Positions 8,510 through 16,695 of a stretch of 64,000 nt of DNA are shown here, one piece after another (position 1 is the first letter of the stretch; each line of letters begins with the position of its first letter). The stretch is from Pythium myriotylum (taxonomy: Eukaryota; Oomycota; Peronosporomycetes; Pythiales; Pythiaceae): the NCBI GenBank assembly GCA_023091665.1, contig JALJCQ010000013.1, positions 3,286,001 through 3,350,000 of the forward strand, in the 5' to 3' direction. The position numbers and the translations under genes were made by a program. The notes under the pieces were generated by a model. That model made no database searches. It saw only the letters and a program-made list of their open reading frames with translations, and was not told the DNA's origin.

Positions 8510-10204
8510 TTACTTCTTTGGGTGCAAGTACGACTTGACCGCCTCGAGCTTACGGAAGTGTTGGTAGATGGCAAAACCCCAGACGTACAAGTTCGCAACA
8601 GCACAGAAGACCGACATCGCCATGAGCGGTAGAAAAGGATATCTGATGCCAATCTTGGGCACGAAAGGGAAGAGAGCCGCACCAGTTGCAACTGCCACAA
8701 GGACGCCAATGTACAGTTTCTCAAACACGTGAAGCCCCACGGCCGTAGCTCGAATATGGCGTTTCTTGAGAGAGTCCTTGAGCAGTGGATCGAGAGTCAC
8801 GTAGGCGAGAATGGCGTGGATGATAGCGATGAGGATCTTGGTTCCTTGCTCTGCTGGAGTGAAGAGAAGCGGAAACAATGAGATTGAGCTCGCGATCGAG
8901 GCGAAACGGTAAAGCCGCATATCGTTGACGCTCTCAGCTGCGAGCAGCGCGAGGGGTAGGAGCACTTGGAGAATGGCCTTCTCATGGACATGGTAGCCAA
9001 GCATAAACGAGCAGTGCATGCAGTACACCAGCGCACTCATGAACAACGAAGAGTCCGGGTATCGCCACACGCTGTAGAGAACAGGAATCATACTCAAAAA
9101 TGTGAGGACGGCGCAGACTAGCGGAGGCACATTTGGGAGCACGGCGAACGTCGCTTCCTGAACGAGCCCACCACTCATCAGAGCAACACCTTCCACCGCT
9201 GGAGCGACGCCACCGATCACGAGAAACTTGTCCAAGAAAGCGTACAGTGCCCACACATTTGGGGCCCAGTACGCGTGGCACAAGCCTCGCTGCACTGGGA
9301 ACAGCCGCGAGAAGATCTGCTTCAAGCCAGCAATCGGGTCTGGATGCGCGAACAACACTGAGCCGAATGCAAGACCAAACACTGAGACCACCATGATGCC
9401 CAGGCGAAGAAATCGAAACAGAGAGAATGAGGCCTTCCCATCGTGGTGCGCTTGGATCGTGTCGTGCACGTCTGTGCTGGAGATGGACCGCTTTCGTGTG
9501 GCCTCACCATCTTTTTCCTCACCCTCGTCAGCGGACTTGACGTAGCAGTGGTGGCCGAGCAGGTAGACAAAGTATAGCGGCGCAGCATAGAGATAGATGT
9601 GCTTGAACATAAGCAGAATCGCGTACAGCAACGCGCCTTGGAGATCTTTCTTGAGCCTGAACTTGGTCGCCGAGAGGATCAGCAGACCCAGCAGCATTCC
9701 ATTATACTGGAAATGGATGTGGTCCACGTACAGCAGCCCGGCATCCAGAGTCGTGAGCAGCATGATCACAAGCCGCTTATGGCGAGAAAATGCCGACTCG
9801 GTCGTCGTCACGGTCGGCCACGACGTGCAGTACGCGTAGATGGCGTAGAAGAGCACAACATCCGAGACGATCACGCTCAAGCGCTGGAAGAGGAGGATCC
9901 TCTCGCTGAACACGGGCGTCGCCGAGATCACCACGAGCTGCGGATCCACGCGCGCAGCGACGAGCGAGAGCGCGTACTCAAAGTACGCGAAGAACGGCGG
10001 GTAGTCGAGCGTCCACTCGCTCGTCTTCTCATGATACCACTTGGCCTGCGGCAGCGAGTTGGTGATGGCGAGCCAGTTGCGGTGGACCTCAAAGTCGGTG
10101 CTCGTGTACGAGGGCAGCAGCAGCAGCTTGAGTGCCACGGAGAAGAGGAAAAGCGCCACGAGCGGCGCGTCCACGCCGCGCTTGTCGACCGCGGCGGCGC
10201 CCAT
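8510..10204 (-). CDS. ALG8: Dolichyl-P-Glc: Glc1Man9GlcNAc2-PP-dolichol alpha-1,3-glucosyltransferase (ALG8)
   Basis: ER multi-pass glycosyltransferase of the ALG6/ALG8 family, 564 residues. The first luminal loop has STDFEVHRNWLAIT and WTLDYPPFFAYFE, and a later block has LFPVQRGLCHAYWAPN followed by VWALY, both hallmarks of ALG8 rather than ALG6. It adds the second glucose to the lipid-linked N-glycan precursor. There are roughly a dozen hydrophobic segments; the C-terminus (HFRKLEAVKSYLHPKK) carries a di-lysine-like ER retrieval signal. The open frame extends to 10270 only through a TTG, so I start at the first ATG (10204), giving MGAAAVDKRG. A loop of about 35 charged residues (GEEKDGEATRKRS) interrupts the centre. 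The gene ends about 90 nt from the convergent Kazal gene. Confidence 0.9.
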   Translation of the reverse strand: MGAAAVDKRGVDAPLVALFLFSVALKLLLLPSYTSTDFEVHRNWLAITNSLPQAKWYHEKTSEWTLDYPPFFAYFEYALSLVAARVDPQLVVISATPVFSERILLFQRLSVIVSDVVLFYAIYAYCTSWPTVTTTESAFSRHKRLVIMLLTTLDAGLLYVDHIHFQYNGMLLGLLILSATKFRLKKDLQGALLYAILLMFKHIYLYAAPLYFVYLLGHHCYVKSADEGEEKDGEATRKRSISSTDVHDTIQAHHDGKASFSLFRFLRLGIMVVSVFGLAFGSVLFAHPDPIAGLKQIFSRLFPVQRGLCHAYWAPNVWALYAFLDKFLVIGGVAPAVEGVALMSGGLVQEATFAVLPNVPPLVCAVLTFLSMIPVLYSVWRYPDSSLFMSALVYCMHCSFMLGYHVHEKAILQVLLPLALLAAESVNDMRLYRFASIASSISLFPLLFTPAEQGTKILIAIIHAILAYVTLDPLLKDSLKKRHIRATAVGLHVFEKLYIGVLVAVATGAALFPFVPKIGIRYPFLPLMAMSVFCAVANLYVWGFAIYQHFRKLEAVKSYLHPKK

Positions 10205-10270
10205 TTGCAGCTTACGTGGCTTGCCAGATGAGCTCCTCGCAGGCAACTTCGATCCACCGACAAGACTCAA

Positions 10271-10480
10271 TTAAGTTAACTTCGGGAAAGCTGCGCACAT
10301 TTCTCCTTGACATTGTTCCTCGCTCTTGACGCTGATCCAGTCGGAGCGCTTCTTGTATGAATCAAACTTTCCATTCTTGTGGTATTCCCTGTATCTCCAC
10401 CACTCAGTGTTGAAGAGCGCGGACTTGCTCTGGTGACCAGTCTCACACGAAAGATCCTTTTGTGGAGAGGGACGATGCAT
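10271..10480 (-). CDS. Small unknown ORF just upstream of ALG8
   Basis: A 69-residue frame from ATG 10480, ending 67 nt before the ALG8 start codon on the same strand. Its composition looks coding (ALFNTEWWRYREYHKNGK, then SDWISVKSEEQ and CQGEMC near the end) and it contains three cysteines, two as CxxxC. The frame stays open upstream to about 10585 but without a convincing start, so it may be the last exon of a longer gene. No family recognised. Spacing to ALG8 is typical of tight oomycete gene packing. Confidence 0.35.
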   Translation of the reverse strand: MHRPSPQKDLSCETGHQSKSALFNTEWWRYREYHKNGKFDSYKKRSDWISVKSEEQCQGEMCAAFPKLT

Positions 10481-10749
10481 TCCGCCATGCCTAACACCTA
10501 GCCGCAGATGCCAACTCAGTGCATTCTCGCGGCTGCGTTCGCTTGCATTTCCCCCGTGGGCGTGCAGCGATCGAGCTCGCGGCAAACGCAGGACCGCACA
10601 TCATCAACGGAAATGGCTACATTCGGTAACTTGGGCTCTCGTTAAGTAACCTATGAGCAGCTCCCCCGTTCGAATGCCCCGGCTTTCAGAGTGCCAGTAC
10701 AACTCACCACGTAAGAGCGTCATTTCTCCCCACGAGGCCGGTCGCGACC

Positions 10750-12441
10750 ATGAAGGCTCTCGCGCGCATCGACTTTTTCCGGTACGCAGGCCCCGCGCGC
10801 CCCGGCGCTCTCGCGCGTCGTGTTCCCCTTTTTCTGACGCATCTGCTCGTGCCGGTCTTGTTTCCAACAGTAAAGTACCCGAGGAGCTGCAGGTCAACAG
10901 CGGCAGCGGACTCCTCTTCTCGGTCGTGTCCTTTTTGACCATGGGCTTCCTGCTCGTGTCCCACTACAACGCGTACATGGCGCAGTCCACGCGCACGTAC
11001 GTGACGCTCGACTCGCACCAGGAGGACCAGCTGCGCATCAATTTCAACGTGAGCCTCGTCTCCGTGCCCTGCCATCTCGCGAGCGTCGACCTCTCGGACC
11101 ACATGGGCCAGAGCTTTGTCAACCTCACGCGCCATATTCGCCACTTCAAGCTCGCGTCCAGCAAGACCACGAACGAGGTCGCGCGTCTGGATGAGGTCGT
11201 CATCGACGCTGAAGTGCCCACGTGGGGAGGCGTCGAGCGCTCGACCCACTCGGGCGTCCACTACTCGACGCCGCTCACGACGCACAACTTTTTCGAGTTT
11301 ATGGCCAAGTACGAGCTCGTGCTGGTCAACTACTACGCGCCGTGGTGCCCGTATTGCCAGCAGCTCAACCCAGAGTGGGAGCGCGCGGCTGCACAGCTGC
11401 AGGATCACCCGGAGTACACCGAGCGAGTGGTCATGGCCTCGGTCGACTGCACGGACGACGACGCTGCCTACCTGTGCCATCGCGCTGGTATCCGCGCATT
11501 CCCGTCCATGCTGGTGCGTCTCCGCGGGCTGCAATTGTCCGTTTGTTGGGGGTGAACGACTCATATTTCGTGGAATTGTAGATTTACATGTACGGCTCGA
11601 CGCACACGAGGTACATCTACAATGGTCCGCGGAAGGCTGAGTACTTGCTCCAGTTCCTCGATCTTTTCTACCGCCGCCTCGAACCAGACGCCGACTTTGC
11701 TGAGGAGGTCCATACGATCGATAATGCGCTGCCCATGCACGTCAACAACGACAACATTGACTCGGTCAAGATCAAGAAAGTCAAGCAGACGATGCCCCCA
11801 GACGCCGTCGAAGGGTGTGAGATTTCCGGAAGTATCAGTGTCAACCGTGTGCCGGGCAAACTCGTGCTCACGGCTCGTTCTGCCGACCACTCGTTCAACC
11901 TCAAGGACATTAACATCACGCACCACGTGAACCACTTCTCCTTCGGTCAGATTCGCGCGAGTGAGCATCTTCTGGACGGAGCTCGCAGCAGCGTCCTCCC
12001 GACTAACCGCTTTCCGCTCGACTCAACCGTGTACTACGCTGAGAACGTCAACATCACGATCGAGCACTTCCTCAATGTACGCGTTCTCTTGTTCTTGGGA
12101 TCCACACTAAGATACTCACCATTGCTGATGTTTAGGTTGTTGGCTTTGATCACTCCGACCAACGCGAGTCCATGTTCGACCACATCCCTCGCACGTATGA
12201 ATTCTCGGCCAGCAGCAATCAGTACAATGCGAGTAACTCACTGCCTTCAGCGCTATTCACCTTCGACATTTCGCCGCTCGTGATTCTCGTGGTCAATGAC
12301 AACGTACCCCTCTATCGCTTCCTCACCTCGCTCTGCGCGGTCATCGGAGGTGTCTTTACGGTCATCGGTCTCGTGGACTCTGGTGTGTTCCACGCCATGA
12401 ACTCGATCAAGAAAAAGCAGCAGCTCGGCAAGCTCGCATAG
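10750..12441 (+). CDS. ERV41/46-type COPII cargo-receptor protein with inserted thioredoxin domain (PDI-C/PDIL5-3/5-4-like), four exons
   Basis: Exons 10750-10781, 10871-11513, 11582-12076 and 12136-12441 join in frame into 491 residues; introns are 89, 68 and 59 nt, GT-AG. The protein starts MKALARIDFFRKVPEEL, typical of ERV/ERGIC proteins, with a membrane segment at about residues 23-45. A thioredoxin-like domain follows with YAPWCPYCQQ (active site CPYC) near residue 166. The C-terminal ERV domain has conserved GCEISGSISVNRVPG and HFSFGQ, and ends with a second membrane segment and a lysine tail. Plant PDIL5-4-type proteins have the same order. Expected to cycle between ER and Golgi and act on disulfides or cargo; role inferred from family. 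Confidence 0.88.
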
Positions 12442-12856
12442 AGAAGATTCGACAACATGCAGGTACGACCTAGCCGACTGGAGGCAGTCGTCGTAGAAAA
12501 CGTCGCATTTATGGATTGTTTTATAATCCTCGACTTAAACGATAGCTGGGAGTTCGCTCCTTGCTACGCTTTTGAGGAGCAAACTTGTTCTTGGTTACTC
12601 TATGATATTTCTTTGGCGTTGCGGATGCGCAAAGCGACCTGGATGGTGATCTGAGTCTGGTGGCAAGTCATCAACAACAACGATTTCGATGAGTACAGCA
12701 CTCCACCCGTTGTATAGATGCACCAGTGTGGTCGAGAACGAAGCTGCAACTGTCCTTCCGTTTGAGCCAATATTTATATTTTTTACATGATATATCTAGC
12801 AGTTGCTCAGTGCAGATGCAAGATCTACAGGTTGTCTTAGTCTCTTTGCGTTGTCC
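12442..12856. other. Intergenic region between convergent genes
   Basis: About 415 A/T-richer bases (TATTTATATTTTTTACATGATATAT near 12770) between two convergent 3' ends. No gene seen; polyadenylation of both neighbours probably occurs here. Confidence 0.4.
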
Positions 12857-13483
12857 TCATAGAGCAGCGCCAACAGCGACTGCAAGCAGAGCAGCTGTCA
12901 GTGCGACGAAACGGGTCAACTTGCGCCCACTCGCCCCGCTCGACGTGGATGCACGCGTCGAGCCTGACGCTGGCGAACCGGAAGAGGAGCCAGACTGCGC
13001 ATTTGGGGCTGACCCGTTGCCCTTGCAGCCTGCCAGCGATGCGTCCTCGAGACAATAGTCCTCCAGTGTTGCCATGCGGAACTGGACGGTCGCGTTGCCA
13101 GCGCACTCGCCACTCTTCGGGTGGCGGTCGACGACCGCAAGCGCAAACCCTTTGACGACAACCACGCCCGTTGCCGTGACGTTGTACTTGTTGGTGCCGT
13201 TGCAGTCGGCAAAGACGAGTGAGGTCGCATACTCTGAGGAGTCGGCGATGGAGGTGACGTTGATGACCCACGAGGTCGAGTCGTCGGATCCGATGCGTCC
13301 GAAGACACTTATCCCACCGCAGCTTCCATTAAAAGTGGCGGTAGTTCCAGCAAATCCAGTCGGAAGACCATCAGAGCTGGTCGAGTAGTGGAAGCTTGAG
13401 GTCTCTGGGTACGTGAGCGACGCGTTCACTGGGTACTGGGACCGCCAGTCTTGGTAGGATTGGCACTTGTTGAGTAGATCCAT
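12857..13483 (-). CDS. Orphan Cys/Ser-rich protein with C-terminal hydrophobic tail (copy 1)
   Basis: A 208-residue protein, no known family. The body has paired cysteines (NKCQSY, GSCGGISVFG, FADCNGTNK, SGECAG, EDYCLE, AGCKG) and several NxT/S sites, followed by a Ser/Gly/Ala-rich stretch and a C-terminal hydrophobic segment (VALTAALLAVAVGAAL). That order suggests a surface protein with a GPI-anchor or tail anchor, but no signal peptide is visible in this frame, and an in-frame TGA lies a few codons before ATG 13483. A spliced upstream exon could supply one. A paralog lies at 21995-22612 on the same strand with the same cysteine plan and tail. Confidence 0.6.
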   Translation of the reverse strand: MDLLNKCQSYQDWRSQYPVNASLTYPETSSFHYSTSSDGLPTGFAGTTATFNGSCGGISVFGRIGSDDSTSWVINVTSIADSSEYATSLVFADCNGTNKYNVTATGVVVVKGFALAVVDRHPKSGECAGNATVQFRMATLEDYCLEDASLAGCKGNGSAPNAQSGSSSGSPASGSTRASTSSGASGRKLTRFVALTAALLAVAVGAAL

Positions 13484-14660
13484 CCTGTGTACGAGGCGGT
13501 TGATTCAATTGTGACTGCAACTAGGTCGCTTCGATCATTGCAGACTAGCTGCTGTGCGGTTCGAGCAGCGGTGGCGAGGGCTTGTCGTTTTTCGTAAGGA
13601 TGTGAACGTTGTGAAGGCTACTTGAAGAAACAGCCATGGCATGAGTTACCACGATTGATGGCTGGTTGGGAGACGGGGGTTTCGTCTACATGTGGAGCGG
13701 TTGGTCATCGCAGAGGACTGTCGCGAGCGGATACATTGCACTAGGGATCACTCCCTCTTGTGCCCTCAAAGTATAAAACCTCGGGAGTCGGATGGGCGTC
13801 ATCGGATTTCATCTAATCGTACTGGATGGCATCCATCGTTCGCTCGACAATGCGACTGACGACGAGTTCCTTTTAGTTGGTCGCTGCTGAAGTCGAAGGC
13901 CCATTTCAAGGCTGCGCGATTTGACTCCTGCTGTCGGCAGTGACCACGATTCCACAGCGTGCTTTCGACAGGTCGCAAGCGTTGATTGAATGAACGAACC
14001 CTCTTTGGATCTGCTCCCCCCCCCCCCCCCCCCAACTACGACTCGAGTTAAACGATGCATGCAGGGACAAACACGCCAAGATGTGCGTGTTTATTGACGA
14101 TGCCGAGGTCCCATCGCCAGACGAAGTGCGTAGAAGTTGCCACAAATCAAGAACCAGATATCGCGGCGTTTCGGCGTTTGGGCAACCCGGTTGGAGAACA
14201 TCCCCACACGTCGCACTGATATCGTGCTAAACTTCGAACACGAGCATTTTGGACCACAGAGACACAGAGCTCCATAAGGTCCAGCACAAGGCGCAGCGCC
14301 CAAGAGCGAAAGCTCCAGGAGTGTCATGGGCGCTGCAAAATGGCCATGGGACCTAGACTGCTGTACCAGCAGTGAAAAAGATCAAAAGCGCGCACAAAAG
14401 GACAACATCGTTCCCAACGCTTTTCCTGTCGTTCACTTCGAACTTCAAAGGAGACAGCGGGAAAAGACCAGCTTCTCAATCTTGGCCCGGCCTTGAAATC
14501 TTTTTTAAAAGACTTCCAAGCCTGGGATCTTACTGGTAAACGCACCATTGGTGTCATCCTGACTGATTGCTGCCCTGTCTTCAACTCTCAATTTGCACAA
14601 TCGGAACGACCCTACTTCTCGCCGCCACCTGCCATCCACTATCATATTTTCCAAGCTTCG
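13484..14660. other. Intergenic region with an 18-base C homopolymer
   Basis: About 1.2 kb between divergently transcribed genes, no gene recognised. It contains a C18 run at 14016-14033. A stretch resembling an oomycete initiator (CACTATCATATTTTCCAAG) ends about 8 bases before the esterase ATG at 14661. Short overlapping frames here are low-complexity or lack similarity. Confidence 0.45.
14016..14033. repeat. C18 homopolymer
   Basis: Eighteen consecutive C residues. Its length is probably uncertain in the assembly, and the complementary G strand could form a quadruplex. Confidence 0.9.
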
Positions 14661-16301
14661 ATGCTCGTCTCCCTCTTGAGCTTTCTCGTCGTCGGCGCAG
14701 TCGCGACCTCGGCGTCGCCCTCAGTCACTCTCTCCAACGGAGCCACGATCACGGGCACTGTCGAGATCAACGTCGCAGGAAAACGCGTTCACGCCTTCCG
14801 AGGGATTCCATACGCCGAGGCTCCCATCGGCGAGAGACGCTGGAAGCAGTCCGAGCTCAAGCCGGTGGCAGGCGACGTGGACGCGACGAAGTACGGCAAC
14901 CTGTGCTACTACACCGATACATTTATCCCATCGACAGCCAAGCTGCCCCCATCCGAGGATTGTCTTTTCCTCAATGTCTTCAAACCTGAAGACACCGCGG
15001 ATGGCCCTAAGCTGCCGGTGATGGTATGGATCCACGGAGGAGCTTTTGTGTCCGGCGCACCTACCGCAGTGGATGGAACGAACCTCGTGGCAGCTACCAA
15101 GGAAAACGTCATCGTTGTCACTATCGGCTACCGCCTTGGCGTCTTCGGTTTCATGTCGAACGAAGAGATCTTGGGTGAGGGAGATGGCGCAAACTTTGGG
15201 CTTCGAGATCAAGAGGTCGCGCTCCGGTGGATTAAGCAACACATCACGTTTTTTGGAGGAGACCCCGAGAAGATGACTGCGTTTGGCGAGAGTGCTGGTG
15301 CCGTGTCTATTGTGATGCACATGATCTCTCGCGAAGGAGACCAACAACTTTTCAAACGAGCCATTCTACAGAGCGGCGCTCACCTGCTATCTCATCACAT
15401 GATGACATCCGAGGAACAAGAACAGCGAGTGCTGGATATCGCGGACAGTGTGGGTTGTGGCAAATCGGAAGTGATGCTGGAATGCCTCCGTAGTGCCGAC
15501 TCTGTCGCGTTGTTCGAGGCAGGAGCTGCGCTCAGGTGGATGCCTACCGTTGACGGTTTGTTCTTAAAGGGGATGCCGTTCCAGCGAGTGTTCGCTGGCA
15601 AAATTTCTCGTGTAGCGACAATCATCGGCACGAATACAGACGAGGGTTGGATCTTTGTATCTGGAGCTACGGAGGCTTCTCAGTACGATGCGTTCGTGCG
15701 GAGCACGTTCGCGAGGCTCACGGAGCGAGAGTATGAACGTGTTGCAGATCTCTACCCTGCGTCGGCGTTCGCGACTCCTCAGCATCGCGCGAGCGAACTC
15801 TTCGGGGATATGACGTTTGATTGCCCAAGCGAATTCTTATCGGAGAAGCTGGCCGAGCTAAATGTGCTTGAGGCCGAAGTCTGTGTTATAGGGACTTGTC
15901 CCGACAAACTGACATCGCGCACAGCACCGACGTATCGGTACCGATTCAACCACATCTCCAACGACTTCGGCCACTCGCTCGTAGTGCACATGGAAGAAAT
16001 ACCCTTCGTGTTTAATCAGGTCAATATCCTTCCCGACAACGAGGACACCAAGACCGTCGTGAAGATCGTCCAAGACTACTGGACGAACTTCGCTAGTACA
16101 GGTTCTCCAAACGGAAAGGGAACAATTGAGGGATCGACGAGTAACCTGTGGCCGACGTACGACACGGCGAAGAACCAAGTCGTGATTCAACCGGAATTGG
16201 CCCTAGAGAAGAATAGCCATAACTTGGCTTGGCACGCGGAACGCTGTGCCTTTTGGAACGAGGTGGAGAAGCGCATCACTCAGGAGATTAAGTTCGCTTG
16301 A
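14661..16301 (+). CDS. Secreted type-B carboxylesterase
   Basis: A 546-residue alpha/beta-hydrolase of the carboxylesterase type-B family. ATG 14661 begins a signal peptide (MLVSLLSFLVVGAVATSA). Diagnostic features are FRGIPYAEAP, SEDCLFLNVF, the oxyanion-hole block WIHGGAFVSG, the nucleophile elbow FGESAGAVS, GTNTDEGW with the likely acid residue, and FGHSLVVHMEE carrying the likely catalytic His. Expected to hydrolyse ester substrates outside the cell or in the secretory path; substrate unknown. The frame extends upstream to 14493 but those 56 residues precede the signal peptide and are rejected. It is followed at 395 bases by the first ankyrin gene, same strand. Confidence 0.9.
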   Translation: MLVSLLSFLVVGAVATSASPSVTLSNGATITGTVEINVAGKRVHAFRGIPYAEAPIGERRWKQSELKPVAGDVDATKYGNLCYYTDTFIPSTAKLPPSEDCLFLNVFKPEDTADGPKLPVMVWIHGGAFVSGAPTAVDGTNLVAATKENVIVVTIGYRLGVFGFMSNEEILGEGDGANFGLRDQEVALRWIKQHITFFGGDPEKMTAFGESAGAVSIVMHMISREGDQQLFKRAILQSGAHLLSHHMMTSEEQEQRVLDIADSVGCGKSEVMLECLRSADSVALFEAGAALRWMPTVDGLFLKGMPFQRVFAGKISRVATIIGTNTDEGWIFVSGATEASQYDAFVRSTFARLTEREYERVADLYPASAFATPQHRASELFGDMTFDCPSEFLSEKLAELNVLEAEVCVIGTCPDKLTSRTAPTYRYRFNHISNDFGHSLVVHMEEIPFVFNQVNILPDNEDTKTVVKIVQDYWTNFASTGSPNGKGTIEGSTSNLWPTYDTAKNQVVIQPELALEKNSHNLAWHAERCAFWNEVEKRITQEIKFA

Positions 16302-16695
16302 ATCATTCACGGTGTGTGGCGGAAGAGTGGGTCGTGGCGGTTCACGGGGCTCGAGTCAGCTGTGGCACAGCAGTGAGGTGGCCACCGATGACGTCCGAAT
16401 GGACGCGGCCGAGTTTGGCGTTCACCTAAGTCAATCATTTTTCTCGTATGGAGCTCCGAACCAATTACCCTGTTGTCCAGATTATTTGTGTCGCACAATG
16501 CTGTCGATTGAGCAACCGAATGCAGCTCGGTTACAGGTAGGTACAGTACAGCACAGCACACCGAAGATATCAGATATCACATCCACTTTCCAGAAGTGTG
16601 AGTGTGGGTCAGGCCTCTCGTCTCACGCACCACCACTTCTGAACTGTACCACTTGCTTCCTCTCATCCCCAAATTTGCCTCCTTCTACAAACACA
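16302..16695. other. Intergenic region upstream of ankyrin gene 1
   Basis: About 390 bases. The open frame of the ankyrin gene continues back through here without stop, but without similarity to its paralog. It contains the palindromic GATATCAGATATC at 16566-16578, also found near the second ankyrin gene. Confidence 0.4.

Noticed and set aside
16246..16695. Ankyrin gene 1 start at 16246
   Set aside because: This would overlap the esterase end, and the first 150 residues have no match in the paralog, which begins at the homologous Met (16696).
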